Positions 1-8,769 of a stretch of DNA of 64,000 bases are shown here, in pieces. The position numbers were made by a program, and so were the translations under genes. Origin of the DNA: Gemmatimonadota bacterium. GTDB lineage: Bacteria > Latescibacterota > UBA2968. The notes beneath the pieces are model-generated. The model searched no databases. It was given only the letters and a program-made list of their open reading frames with translations, and was not told where the DNA came from. How positions within the stretch are numbered: the stretch's first letter is position 1; every line of letters starts with the position of its first letter. The DNA lies in assembly GCA_009838845.1 (NCBI GenBank), contig VXRD01000124.1:62001-126000 (forward strand). The letters are read 5' to 3'.

Positions 1-2
1 TC

Positions 3-443
3 GTCCCCTTGATGAAACATCCTGTTGGCATAGATTCTGAGGCGTGGTTGCGTCACTGTGTTGACGCTGCGAATGCGCTGCCGGTGGATGAATCAATAAA
101 GGTTGACATTTTGGACAGGTTGGTGATATTGAGTGGGTTAGAGTATGATCTGGCACTGATCAATCGTATTCTATTACAGGAGGGTCTTATGGATGCTATT
201 ATGCGCGAATCGTCGTTTGCACAATACATTATGAAGCAGGGCATTGAGCGCGGGGAGAGAGACCGCGCTATTGCCGATATCATCGAGGTGCTGGAAATTC
301 GATTCGATCTACCTGAAACAGATCCCTTATCTGCTCGCATTGCCGCTATTGAAGATTTGCAACGCCTCAAGCAGTTGCATCGTACGGCGATTCAGGTGTC
401 CAGTCTTGAGGCATTTCAGCAAATATTAGATGAAGCAGATTAA
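3..443 (+). CDS. Rpn-family (PD-(D/E)XK transposase-like) protein, C-terminal part, cut by window edge
   Basis: The reading frame is open to the left edge, so the protein probably starts outside the window. The residues before the first ATG (V-P-L-M-K) fit the usual continuation of Rpn-type proteins, whose nuclease domain would lie upstream. What is visible is the helical tail typical of that family: a D-x-E-A-W-L segment, an ESSFAQY motif near residue 68, a charged GIERGERDRA stretch and a conserved end (DLQRLKQLH...SSLEAF). No catalytic residues of the nuclease are visible here. Rpn proteins are described as recombination-promoting nucleases; applying that role here is inference. The next gene repeats the same tail, and the stop codon is followed at once by its AAGGAGGT ribosome site. 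Confidence 0.6.
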   Translation, partial: VPLMKHPVGIDSEAWLRHCVDAANALPVDESIKVDILDRLVILSGLEYDLALINRILLQEGLMDAIMRESSFAQYIMKQGIERGERDRAIADIIEVLEIRFDLPETDPLSARIAAIEDLQRLKQLHRTAIQVSSLEAFQQILDEAD

Positions 444-452
444 GGAGGTACA

Positions 453-941
453 ATGCCTGACGCGAAAACACCGCGTCACATCCATACGAATCGGTCAGCT
501 AAGGCTGATTATCTCGCGTGTAAGGAGATCTTGAGCGGATCGAAGAACAGTGCTGAAACCACTTGTATGGATCGGTCAACTAAGGCTGACTTTCTCGCAA
601 TTAGAGCGTTCTTCTGCGGGAGGTTGTACGACGCTGAAACCATTTGTAAAGTACTCGTAGAGGAGGATCTCATGGACCTCGTCTTTGAGTCATCCTTTGT
701 AAAACAACTCATCCAACAAGGCAGAGAGAAAGGCATCCAACAAGTCAGAGAGCAAAGGGAAAGAGGCTACGCCATAAAAAATATTATCACGGTGTTGGAG
801 ATTCGATTTGATCTACACGAATCAGAACACCTATCTGCTCGCCTTGCGACCATCACGGATTTGCAACGTCTCAAGCAGTTGCATCGTGCGGCGATTCAGG
901 TGTCCAGCCTTGAGGCGTTTGAGCAAGCGTTGGATGCGTGA
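453..941 (+). CDS. Truncated paralogue of the Rpn-family tail, with an internal duplication
   Basis: A 162-residue protein with a strong ribosome site (TAAGGAGGTACA then ATG). Its last ~90 residues match the tail of the preceding gene (ESSF, a charged linker, DLQRLKQLH, SSLEAFEQ). The N-terminal ~70 residues hold two related copies of a ~27-residue unit: RSAKADYLACKEILSG and RSTKADFLAIRAFFCG, each followed by an AET-C/I segment. Both resemble the SIKVDILDRLVILSG region of the first protein. No nuclease domain is present, so this is either a remnant or a stand-alone regulatory tail. A factor-independent terminator follows, which suggests the two genes form one transcription unit. Confidence 0.55.
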   Translation: MPDAKTPRHIHTNRSAKADYLACKEILSGSKNSAETTCMDRSTKADFLAIRAFFCGRLYDAETICKVLVEEDLMDLVFESSFVKQLIQQGREKGIQQVREQRERGYAIKNIITVLEIRFDLHESEHLSARLATITDLQRLKQLHRAAIQVSSLEAFEQALDA

Positions 942-988
942 CGCGATTATGTGGAATTATGCACATATCCTTCAAACTATATGAATAA

Positions 989-1019
989 GCTCGGTGGACC
1001 GGTTATCCATCGGGCTTTT
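989..1019 (+). terminator. Rho-independent terminator after the Rpn-like pair
   Basis: A 10-bp stem (GCTCGGTGGA pairing with TCCATCGGGC, two G-U pairs) with a 7-base loop, followed by TTTTGTGTC. It ends the Rpn-like transcription unit and isolates the amidohydrolase operon that begins 20 bases later. Confidence 0.6.
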
Positions 1020-1039
1020 GTGTCTTATAGGACTTCTTT

Positions 1040-1882
1040 ATGATTGTTGATACGCATGTTCACATTTGGGAAATTTCGGATAAGTATCCGGTTGGTCCCA
1101 CTGCGCCGACCTGGAATAGCTATCCGGATGAGTCGGGTACTGCTGAGGAACTTTTGGCCGATATGGATGCCGAAGGGGTGGATTGGACGGTGCTCGTGCA
1201 GACGAGTTGGTCCACATGGGATAATGGTTATATTGCGGATTCGGTGATTCGGTATCCGGATCGGTTTGTCGGGCATGGTCTTGTTGATCCCCAGGATCCC
1301 GATAATGCCGAGCAGGTGCGCTACTGGATCCGGGAGCGCGGTCTGGTTGGGTTCCGTTTACATCCGATGTACTATCCCGATGAAGAGATTCTGCTTACGG
1401 AGCAGAATGGTCCGATGTGGGAAGAGATTGTGGCGCTCGATGCTGTTATTCAGTTTCATTTGCGGCCTGAGGATGCCGATCAGGTCGCTGCGATTGCTCA
1501 GCGGTGTCCGGATACTGTTCTTATCTTAGACCATATGGGGTATCCGCAAATAGATCGTCCGCTTGCTAAATATCAGCCTGTTCTGGATCTGGCGCGTTTT
1601 GACAATGTGTTTTTTAAACTTTCTGATGTGGCTGGGCGTTCGCAAGAAGCTCATCCGTACGAAGATGTGCATCCCTATATTGAGGCGGCGCTGGCGGTTT
1701 TTACTGCTCAGCGTACGGTCTGGGGGACTGGTTATCCCGGGTATCACCGGGTCAAGCACAAGTGGCCCACGCTTGCTGATGAACTGCGTCTTATTCGCGA
1801 GGGGTTGCCCTTTCTGACGGATGGGGATATAGAACGCATTCTGGGCGGGACTGCGGCTGAGATATGGGGTCTGTCGGGATAA
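1040..1882 (+). CDS. Amidohydrolase family 2 (TIM-barrel metal-dependent hydrolase)
   Basis: The N-terminus MIVDTHVHIW carries the HxH metal-binding motif of the amidohydrolase_2 family (length 280, typical). Further His residues expected for the barrel are seen in QFHLRPED (about residue 136) and LILDHMGYP (about residue 161). The family's closing metal ligand, normally Asp in a W-G-S/T-D-Y-P motif, is Gly here (VWGTGYPGYH). The enzyme may therefore use a different metal geometry or act as a lactonase-like variant. Substrate cannot be told. It starts a three-gene operon with an FAD oxidoreductase and a ceramidase-like hydrolase, suggesting small-molecule or amide catabolism. No signal peptide, so cytoplasmic. 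Confidence 0.85.
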   Translation: MIVDTHVHIWEISDKYPVGPTAPTWNSYPDESGTAEELLADMDAEGVDWTVLVQTSWSTWDNGYIADSVIRYPDRFVGHGLVDPQDPDNAEQVRYWIRERGLVGFRLHPMYYPDEEILLTEQNGPMWEEIVALDAVIQFHLRPEDADQVAAIAQRCPDTVLILDHMGYPQIDRPLAKYQPVLDLARFDNVFFKLSDVAGRSQEAHPYEDVHPYIEAALAVFTAQRTVWGTGYPGYHRVKHKWPTLADELRLIREGLPFLTDGDIERILGGTAAEIWGLSG

Positions 1883-1901
1883 TACGGAAAGAGATGAAAA
1901 A

Positions 1902-3035
1902 ATGAGTTATGACGCTATTGTTATCGGCGGTGGTGTTGTCGGGATTTCTGCCGCGTATCATCTGGTGTGCGACGGTGCAAAGACCTTGCTCGTTGATCGG
2001 AGGGATGCGGGGCGCGCTACGGATGCAGGGGCGGGTATTCTTTCGCCCGCGACCAATACCCGCGATCCGGATCCCTGGTTGCGTCTTGCTGCGTTTGCTT
2101 CCGAATATTATCCACAATTGGTGGATAATTTGCAGGTGGAGCAGGATGGGGAAACGGGTTTTGCAACATGTGGGATGATGCTTGTCGCTGTTTCTTATGA
2201 TGAGATAGAGTCTTTTGCTATTGCGCGACAACACATTTTTAATCGCCGGGATCAACGAGGTGAACCGGCTGAGGAAGATCTGTACGAGATTTCCTCGGAT
2301 GAGGCGCGCAGACGCTTTCCCGCTCTGGGAGATGTGCGTGGTGCGATTTATTACCGCGATGCCGCCCGCGTGGATGGTCGGCTTTTGTCGGCTGCTCTGC
2401 ATAGGGCTGCGGAGGCGAAGGGTCTTGCGGTCAAACACGCTGGGGTTGAACAGCTGTTGATCCAGGATAATGCGGTTACTGGTGTTATAACAGATGGAGA
2501 AACGATTTCTGCTGGTAAGGTTGTGATCGCGGGTGGGGCATGGTCGCAGGCGTTTGGCGATCAACTCGGCGTTCATATTCCGGTTGAACCGCAGCGCGGT
2601 CAGATTATTCATTTGGGTCTGGGCGATACGGATACGTCGTCATGGCCTATTATCAGTGCGGTGCGGGGTCACTATATGGTCCCCTGGCCGGATGGCCGCG
2701 TGGTTGTGGGGGCTACGCGGGAGACTGGATCCGGTTTTGAGGCGCGCACGACTGCCGCGGGGGTGCTCGAGGTTCTGGCAGAGGCCCTGCGGGTGGCGCC
2801 GGGTCTGGCGCAGGCAGAGGTTCGGGAGATTCGGGTTGGGCTGCGTCCGTACACGGAGGATCATTTGCCGGTGCTGGGGAGCGTTCCCAATATTCGAAAT
2901 ATTTATCTCGCGACCGGGCACGGTCCCACGGGCTTGCAACTCGGTCCTTATAGCGGGAAACTCATCGCGGATCTGGTTCTGGGGAAAGATCTCGCGACAG
3001 AGATTGATGCGTATCAAATTACACGATTTTTATAG
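1902..3035 (+). CDS. FAD-dependent oxidoreductase, DAO family (glycine/sarcosine oxidase-like)
   Basis: Begins with a textbook dinucleotide-binding motif (AIVIGGGVVGISAAYHL, with an acidic end of the second strand at LVDRRDAG), as in D-amino-acid oxidase/glycine oxidase (ThiO-like) flavoproteins. At the C-terminus the conserved motif LRPYTEDHLPVLG is followed by IYLATGHGPTGLQLGP, which contacts FAD in this family. Length 377 fits. It lies 19 bases after the amidohydrolase and 12 before the ceramidase-like gene. The likely reaction is oxidative deamination of an amino acid or N-methyl amine; the substrate is not readable from sequence. No thiamine genes are nearby, which argues against ThiO itself. 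Confidence 0.85.
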   Translation: MSYDAIVIGGGVVGISAAYHLVCDGAKTLLVDRRDAGRATDAGAGILSPATNTRDPDPWLRLAAFASEYYPQLVDNLQVEQDGETGFATCGMMLVAVSYDEIESFAIARQHIFNRRDQRGEPAEEDLYEISSDEARRRFPALGDVRGAIYYRDAARVDGRLLSAALHRAAEAKGLAVKHAGVEQLLIQDNAVTGVITDGETISAGKVVIAGGAWSQAFGDQLGVHIPVEPQRGQIIHLGLGDTDTSSWPIISAVRGHYMVPWPDGRVVVGATRETGSGFEARTTAAGVLEVLAEALRVAPGLAQAEVREIRVGLRPYTEDHLPVLGSVPNIRNIYLATGHGPTGLQLGPYSGKLIADLVLGKDLATEIDAYQITRFL

Positions 3036-3047
3036 GGAATATATGTT

Positions 3048-4364
3048 ATGTCATCGTCCAATCATACCTATCAAGTCGGCGTTAGCACGGTCGATATTAC
3101 CCCGCCCGTGGGGATTTATCTGGCCGGGTTCGCGGCGCGGCAAGAGCCTTCTACTGAGGTTTATCATCCTTTGAAGGCTACGGCGGTTGCGATAGATGAC
3201 GGCGAGACACCGTTGCTTATTGTCGGTGCCGAGATTCTGGGTTTTTACGAGCGCACCGAAGAGGTACGAAGCAGGATTAACGCGGCTACGGGTATTGATC
3301 CGGCGCATATTATTCTCAATGGTTCGCATACGCATTGCGGTCCCTGTATCCGGGAGATGGACAGGGAGCGGCACGGGGAACTGGACGACGATTATCTCGA
3401 AGATCTTTTTGAAAATGTCGCAGAGTGTGCAAAAACAGCCTGGGAAGATCGGTCTCCTGCGCGTCTTAGTTTTGGTACGGGGAGTTGCGATATCGCGAGG
3501 TCCCGTCGAAAGGCAGATGGAAAGGGCGGTGTGGCGTGGGTGCCCTCTTTGGAAGCGCCTCATGACCACGATGTCCCGGTTATTGCGATTGAATCTCCCG
3601 AGGGCGAGTTGCGGTGTGTTATTTTTTCTTATGCCTGTCATCCTACCAGCCGTAGCGGGACGCTTATTGGGGGGGATTACGTGTGTTTTGCTTACGACCA
3701 TATCGAAACGGTGTATCCCGATGTCGAGACTTGTTTTTTGCAGGGCTGTGCCGGAGATCAGAAGACGAAGCCCGTCGATCCGATGTCAAAAGTTTTTGTT
3801 CAGCGAGAGGTCGATGAGATCCGGGATATTGGTGTCGAATTGGGGGAATCCGTTATCCGTGTACTCGCTTCGCAGAACCTGCGGCACATAAGCGGTCCGA
3901 TTTCTATTGCGCAGACGGTGCTGAATATAGAGACCGAACCCATTGATATGGATCTGGTCAAGTCCAGTCTGAATGCCGGTTCGGACTATGTACGGGCCTG
4001 GGCGCGACATTTGTTCGAGAGCGTTGAAAATAATATTCCGGTTGCGACCAGCTTTCCGTTTGAGATCCAGACTATGCGTTTTGGCGATGCGCTGGCTATT
4101 GTCGGGCTTGCTGCTGAGATGAATGTGGAGCACGGGTTGCGTTTGAAAAGAGAATTGGCGCCTTATTTTGAGAATCTTCTGGTGGCGGCTTATACAAATG
4201 ATATTGTCGGTTATATTCCCGTCAAACGCCAGATTCCAGAAGGGGGCTACGAGGTCTGGTTCAATCAGCAACACTGGAAGCGCACGGGCCCCTTTGTTGA
4301 AGATACAGAAGACCGCATTCACGACGCGGTACACGAGATGCTCGATGTTTTAAAACAGGGATAA
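3048..4364 (+). CDS. Neutral/alkaline ceramidase-like hydrolase
   Basis: The N-terminus (VGVSTVDITPPVG, then YLAGFAARQEPSTEVYHPL) matches the N-terminal domain of neutral/alkaline non-lysosomal ceramidases. Family motifs include NGSHTHCGP (about residues 91-99) and SYACHPTSRS (about 193-202), which supply zinc-binding His residues, and QGCAGDQKTK further on. At 438 residues it is shorter than secreted ceramidases (over 600) and has no signal peptide or C-terminal Ig-like domain, so it is probably a cytoplasmic relative with an unknown amide substrate. Third gene of the operon; its 3' end overlaps by 15 bases the end of the convergent helicase gene. Confidence 0.8.
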   Translation: MSSSNHTYQVGVSTVDITPPVGIYLAGFAARQEPSTEVYHPLKATAVAIDDGETPLLIVGAEILGFYERTEEVRSRINAATGIDPAHIILNGSHTHCGPCIREMDRERHGELDDDYLEDLFENVAECAKTAWEDRSPARLSFGTGSCDIARSRRKADGKGGVAWVPSLEAPHDHDVPVIAIESPEGELRCVIFSYACHPTSRSGTLIGGDYVCFAYDHIETVYPDVETCFLQGCAGDQKTKPVDPMSKVFVQREVDEIRDIGVELGESVIRVLASQNLRHISGPISIAQTVLNIETEPIDMDLVKSSLNAGSDYVRAWARHLFESVENNIPVATSFPFEIQTMRFGDALAIVGLAAEMNVEHGLRLKRELAPYFENLLVAAYTNDIVGYIPVKRQIPEGGYEVWFNQQHWKRTGPFVEDTEDRIHDAVHEMLDVLKQG

Positions 4365-7300
4365 TTGCTCGGCGGGTTTGCGTCTGGTGCGCAGATCGAC
4401 AAAGTCGATCACTTCTTCGGGGATGTCGGCTACAAAGCGCGATATTTTGGGCGCGATGCGTTCGCCAAATCGCCTGCGGCTTCGGGCGCGGGTCAAGATC
4501 ACTTCGTCTTGTCCGCGGGTTATGCCGACGAAAAATAGGCGTTTCTCTTCTTCGATATCCGCATTGGCGTGCGGGATTAATCCTTCCTCAACCCCACAGA
4601 TAAATACCACGGGGAATTCCAGGCCCTTGGACGCATGCAAGGTCATGAGTGTGACGGCTTCGGGCCGCGCAATTTTTCCACGACGCACAAAGTCGCCATC
4701 CTGTCCCAGGGTGATGATGTCCAATAACTCCGCGATGGAATCCACGCCTTGAGCCAATAGGCTCAATCGCTCGAGGTCGATATCGTCTGATGTCGCAAAT
4801 TCTTCTGCCCATTTTGCTATAAGTTCGGAAGGCGATAGGTGAGATGTTTCATCGTGGAAGCGATCTACAGCTTCTATCGCGGCGTCTAATTTTTCCTGTA
4901 CAGCGTCAGATAGTCCGGTGTTTTGAGCATGACGACGCATTGTTGCGCGCGCTTCTCTGCCAGGGTCAAATGTGGGGATGGAGAGGAGGTCGATTATATC
5001 TCTGGTGGTTGGGGCACTGGAAATGTCGTCCTTCAGGACGCACTTAAAAAACGATAGGGCGTGCTGTACCGAAGCCGCGTCCAGATAGCTTTTTTGCCCG
5101 ATGACGCGGTAGGGGATGCCCGCCTGTAAGAAGCACGCTTCCAGGGCGTCTGCCTGGCGTCCGGTGCGGAATAATACGGCGAAGTCGTCCAGGCTGCGTT
5201 TGCCTTCTTCGTTGGCTTGCAATAGGTCTGCGCCGCCGACCATTCGGGAGATTTCTTCTACAATGGCGATGCCTTCGCCGGTTTCGCCGGGTGTGGATAA
5301 GGCTCTCAGTTTAGGACCGTTTTCTCGCACGGGGACGTACGATCGCTCGCCAAGCAGGCTGGATGCTGCGGAGATGATCTGAGGGGTGGAGCGATATGTG
5401 TGCTGCAGGATTACTTCGTTTGATCCGGGATAATCCGCTTTTAATTGTGCAAAATATCCCGCGCTCGCGCCCCGAAAACCGTAGATGGCTTGATCGGGAT
5501 CGCCGATGACGAAGAGGCCCGATCCATCTCCGGCCAGTTTTTGAACCAGTGCGTATTGTACGGCGTTGACGTCTTGAAATTCATCGACGAGTATGTGGGA
5601 AAAACGCGCCTGGACTGTTTGTAAAATGTCACCGGAGAGTACATTGTGGAGGATGAGCAAGATGTCGTCAAAGTCCATGAGGCCATAAGTGGTCAGGCGG
5701 TGTTGATAATTGGTGTAAATGGTTTGGAGTTCGGTGTCGGTGATGTCGGGTATTTCCTGTCCTGTAGCTTTGCATAGCGAGATTTGGGAGAGGGCGTCAT
5801 CGACCGATGTTTCGGTGTCGATGTCGGCTATTGCTTCCTGTAAGACGGTGCGGGCTTCTCCTCGGTCAGCTATTGCGCCCAGCTGTTCGGGGGCGTATTC
5901 TCGCAGGAGGTCTAATGATAGGCGGTGGAATGTGCCCACGCGCATGGGTACGAGTTCTTCTCCTCTGGAGGATAGGGATACGATCCGTTCCCACATTTCA
6001 GTTGCGGCGCGATTGGTGAATGTTACGGCCATTATAGAAGCGGGTGATACACCGCGGTTCTGGATCAGGTCGATTACGCGATGGGTGAGTGCCCGGGTTT
6101 TTCCGGTGCCGGGTCCCGCTGTTACGATGACGGGACCTTTTTCCGTTGTTACGGCTGCTTGCTGGTGGGGGTCGAGAAGTGGGAAGTGTGAAGTGGGAAG
6201 TGTGAAAGAAGAATCTTTGGCTATTGAGTTTTCTGCGCTCTTGTCCAGGCTCGCGTTCTCTGCTTTCTCTTTCGAAGGCTCCTCGGCTGGTATGTGAAAT
6301 AGCGATTCCTGTCCGCTCAGGCGTGCGCGGTCTTCGTCGGAGAAGACTTGAATTTTTCCGTACACGCCGTCGTATCCCGGGTCTATGTGAACTTCCCCTT
6401 CGCGCATGCGTCGAATGCCTTCGGCGATGAGGAAGTCTCCTGTTTTGGCGATTTCTTCGATGGGCAGTTCGCGCAAGATTTTCAATTCTGCTCCGTGTGT
6501 TGATAGCATTTGTTCGTACACGGTTTGTACGCGCTTGCTGGTGGGTCCCACCTGGAGGACTGAGCCGATGATTTCCGGCAGTGGGATCAGGTTTTCAAAG
6601 GGCATCGCCACGTCGGGGCGGTCGCCTTCTGCGCGGTCTGCGAGTTTTTCAACGCGGTGGAGTACACCAACGGTCAATTTGCGGCCGCATACCGGGCAGA
6701 TTTCGTTTGCGTCGAGGGTTTGTACGGGTTTCCAGCATATGTCGCATTTTCTGTGTCCGTCAAAGTGGTATTTGCCTTCTTCGGGATAGAATTCCAGGGT
6801 GCCCGTAAAGCGCGTTGGGTCGCGGTCTTTTAATGCGTCATACATTCCTCGGAATGATAGGTCTGTGTTAAAGCAGGTGGCTTCGCGGGCGAGTTTTTGT
6901 GGGGAGTGGGCGTCTGAATTGGAGACGATTGCGTAGTTGTCCAGCATGGATAGGCGCCAGTTCATCGGCGGGTCGGAAGATAGGCCGGTTTCTACGGCGA
7001 AGATGTGGGGGAGCATGTCTTCAAAACATTCTTCCAGGGTGTCAAACCCGGAACTCGCGCCCAGGACAGCAAAATGAGGGGTCCAGATGTGCGCGGGTAT
7101 GAAGAGTACCTCGTCACAGGCTTCCAGACAGATCTCTACCAGGTCCCGGCTGTCCAGGCCAAGAATGGGGCGTCCGTCGGATTTCAGGTTGCCTATTGCG
7201 CCGAGTCGGGCATTTAATCGCGCCGCAGCGTCAAAACTCGGCATTGTGACGACGTGATGTATTTTTCTGGTTTTGTCGTTCTTTTTGTATATGAGACTGA

Positions 7301-7580
7301 TTTCGACCGAGAGCACAAACCGCATTTGTCCGCGACAGGCTTGTGGCAACTCGGCGTCTATGCCTCGCCTGAGGTCTGAGCGCAACTGATATAGCCCTTC
7401 TTCGGCGGGTTCGAGTTGGTCGCGCAGTTCGTCAAACCATACCGGATGGGTGAAATCTCCGGTGCCCACTACTGTCAGACCTTTAATGAGGCTCCACCGA
7501 TACAGGTTTTCGGGGTTCAGGGTCTTGCTGGTTGCGCGGGCAAAACGCGAGTGCAGGTGTATGTCGGCGATGTATTGCAT
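4350..7580 (-). CDS. Endonuclease Q-like PHP nuclease fused to UvrD/Rep superfamily 1 helicase
   Basis: About 1076 residues. Residues ~1-423 are a PHP-type nuclease like archaeal endonuclease Q: DIHLHSRFARATS near the start, GTGDFTHP (~40-47), a conserved VEISLIY, NSDAHSP (~221-227) and a four-Cys zinc site (CDIC at 279/282, CPVC at 295/298). After a low-complexity linker (~424-468) comes a full UvrD-type helicase: Walker A AGPGTGKT, Walker B VDEFQDVN, QAIYGFRGA and the C-terminal LHASKGLEFPVVF motif. EndoQ cuts DNA 5' of deaminated bases; joining it to a 3'-5' helicase suggests excision repair in one chain. A longer frame reaches 7631, but an intrinsic terminator covers that stretch, so ATG 7580 is chosen. 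Confidence 0.85.
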   Translation of the reverse strand: MQYIADIHLHSRFARATSKTLNPENLYRWSLIKGLTVVGTGDFTHPVWFDELRDQLEPAEEGLYQLRSDLRRGIDAELPQACRGQMRFVLSVEISLIYKKNDKTRKIHHVVTMPSFDAAARLNARLGAIGNLKSDGRPILGLDSRDLVEICLEACDEVLFIPAHIWTPHFAVLGASSGFDTLEECFEDMLPHIFAVETGLSSDPPMNWRLSMLDNYAIVSNSDAHSPQKLAREATCFNTDLSFRGMYDALKDRDPTRFTGTLEFYPEEGKYHFDGHRKCDICWKPVQTLDANEICPVCGRKLTVGVLHRVEKLADRAEGDRPDVAMPFENLIPLPEIIGSVLQVGPTSKRVQTVYEQMLSTHGAELKILRELPIEEIAKTGDFLIAEGIRRMREGEVHIDPGYDGVYGKIQVFSDEDRARLSGQESLFHIPAEEPSKEKAENASLDKSAENSIAKDSSFTLPTSHFPLLDPHQQAAVTTEKGPVIVTAGPGTGKTRALTHRVIDLIQNRGVSPASIMAVTFTNRAATEMWERIVSLSSRGEELVPMRVGTFHRLSLDLLREYAPEQLGAIADRGEARTVLQEAIADIDTETSVDDALSQISLCKATGQEIPDITDTELQTIYTNYQHRLTTYGLMDFDDILLILHNVLSGDILQTVQARFSHILVDEFQDVNAVQYALVQKLAGDGSGLFVIGDPDQAIYGFRGASAGYFAQLKADYPGSNEVILQHTYRSTPQIISAASSLLGERSYVPVRENGPKLRALSTPGETGEGIAIVEEISRMVGGADLLQANEEGKRSLDDFAVLFRTGRQADALEACFLQAGIPYRVIGQKSYLDAASVQHALSFFKCVLKDDISSAPTTRDIIDLLSIPTFDPGREARATMRRHAQNTGLSDAVQEKLDAAIEAVDRFHDETSHLSPSELIAKWAEEFATSDDIDLERLSLLAQGVDSIAELLDIITLGQDGDFVRRGKIARPEAVTLMTLHASKGLEFPVVFICGVEEGLIPHANADIEEEKRLFFVGITRGQDEVILTRARSRRRFGERIAPKISRFVADIPEEVIDFVDLRTRRKPAEQLSLF

Positions 7581-7607
7581 GATACGCTCAAGAAACACCC
7601 TGCAAAG

Positions 7608-7641
7608 AAAAACGTCAATGGGTTTTTCCATTGACGTTTTT
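7608..7641 (-). terminator. Perfect 14-bp hairpin, intrinsic terminator of the sigma-54 activator gene
   Basis: AAAAACGTCAATGG and its exact complement flank a GTTTTT loop. With A-rich and T-rich ends it can terminate in both directions. On the reverse strand it sits just after the sigma-54 activator gene (stop at 7660) and before the nuclease-helicase gene, separating the RiPP locus from the DNA repair gene and fixing the start of the latter. Confidence 0.75.
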
Positions 7642-7659
7642 TTAGTACACCGTGAGGTA

Positions 7660-8682
7660 TTATTTCTGTTTGTAAGATGCCGACTTTAGACCGTATTCGG
7701 ACATGCGCAATTGGAAATACTGTCGGCCAATCCCGCATTGTTGCGCTGCCTGGGTTACATTGCCCTGTGTTCGCTTCAAGGCTCTGTCGAGATACTCCCG
7801 CATAAACCGGCTGTTCGCCAGTTGTCTGGCTTCTTTAAACGGGAGGTCAAATACATCGACCTCGGCTTTGGATCCTCGAATGCGAGGATGCAGATCGGAT
7901 ACGCGGATAATTTTACCTTCGCTCATGACCATCAATCGGGCGACTTCGTGTTGTAGTTCCCGAACATTGCCGGGCCAGGCGTAATGCGACATCCTTTGAA
8001 TTACTTCGGGGGAAAATGCGCGATTGTATTCTTTCATACTTTTGCAAAAATGCGTGATTAAAAGAGGCAAGTCGCTCAGTCGCTTCCGCAAGGGTGGCAA
8101 ATGTAGAGGTACGACAGTTAAGCGGTAATAGAGATCTTCTCGGAAAGTCCCTTTTCGCACCATTTTTTTCAAGTTACAGTGTGTCGCAGTGATCAGGCGC
8201 ACGTTGGACCGGCGCATGGATGCTTCGCCTACGCGGCGAAATTCCTGTTCCTGTACCAGGCGAAGCAATTGCAACTGAAGGTTGGCAGGCAATTCACCCA
8301 CTTCATCGAGGAATAGCGTACCGCCTTGGGCAGATTCAACCAGTCCGATGCGCGTTTGGCTGGCGCCAGTAAAAGCACCTCGAACATGCCCAAATAACTC
8401 GCTGCGCGACATTTCAGAAGAGAGCAGACCGCAGTCAACGGTTACAAATGGTCCCCTGTTGCGGTGGCTAATGCCGTGAACATAACGGGCGAGCAATTCC
8501 TTACCCGTGCCAGTTTCTCCACTGATGTTGACGGGCAATTCGCTATTTGCCACGCGGTACGCGCGCTTTTGCACGTCTAAGAGTGAGGAATGCTGTCCAA
8601 TGAGCGGCCATTTATTGAGGCCGGATTTTTTTGATTGATATATTTCTCCCATCACCAACAATCTGTCGAGACTCCCACCCAA
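7660..8682 (-). CDS. Sigma-54-dependent transcriptional activator (AAA+ and Fis HTH, no sensor domain)
   Basis: A 330-340-residue bacterial enhancer-binding protein made only of the AAA+ core and a DNA-binding tail. Walker A is GETGTGKE, the sigma-54 contact loop is intact (GHVRGAFTGAS), Walker B is GGTLFLDEVGE, followed by the YAWPGNVREL sensor-II region. The C-terminus (GNVTQAAQQCGIGRQYFQLRM) is a Fis-type HTH. There is no receiver, GAF or PAS domain, so activity must be set by expression or a partner. TTG 8682 gives the longest form and ATG 8652 is an alternative start. It lies 87 bases downstream of the radical SAM gene on the same strand and probably belongs to the RiPP locus. Confidence 0.9.
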   Translation of the reverse strand: MGGSLDRLLVMGEIYQSKKSGLNKWPLIGQHSSLLDVQKRAYRVANSELPVNISGETGTGKELLARYVHGISHRNRGPFVTVDCGLLSSEMSRSELFGHVRGAFTGASQTRIGLVESAQGGTLFLDEVGELPANLQLQLLRLVQEQEFRRVGEASMRRSNVRLITATHCNLKKMVRKGTFREDLYYRLTVVPLHLPPLRKRLSDLPLLITHFCKSMKEYNRAFSPEVIQRMSHYAWPGNVRELQHEVARLMVMSEGKIIRVSDLHPRIRGSKAEVDVFDLPFKEARQLANSRFMREYLDRALKRTQGNVTQAAQQCGIGRQYFQLRMSEYGLKSASYKQK

Positions 8683-8769
8683 AGAAACAAAATAAATGGC
8701 ATCTAACAGAGTGTTAATCCCTATTTGGATGCCGTATTGGATACCAGTTTTTCATCAGAACTTCTTTGC

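Noticed and set aside
1791-2612. A 273-codon reverse-strand frame over the FAD oxidoreductase
   Set aside because: Antisense shadow with low-information sequence; the forward frame has a perfect FAD motif.
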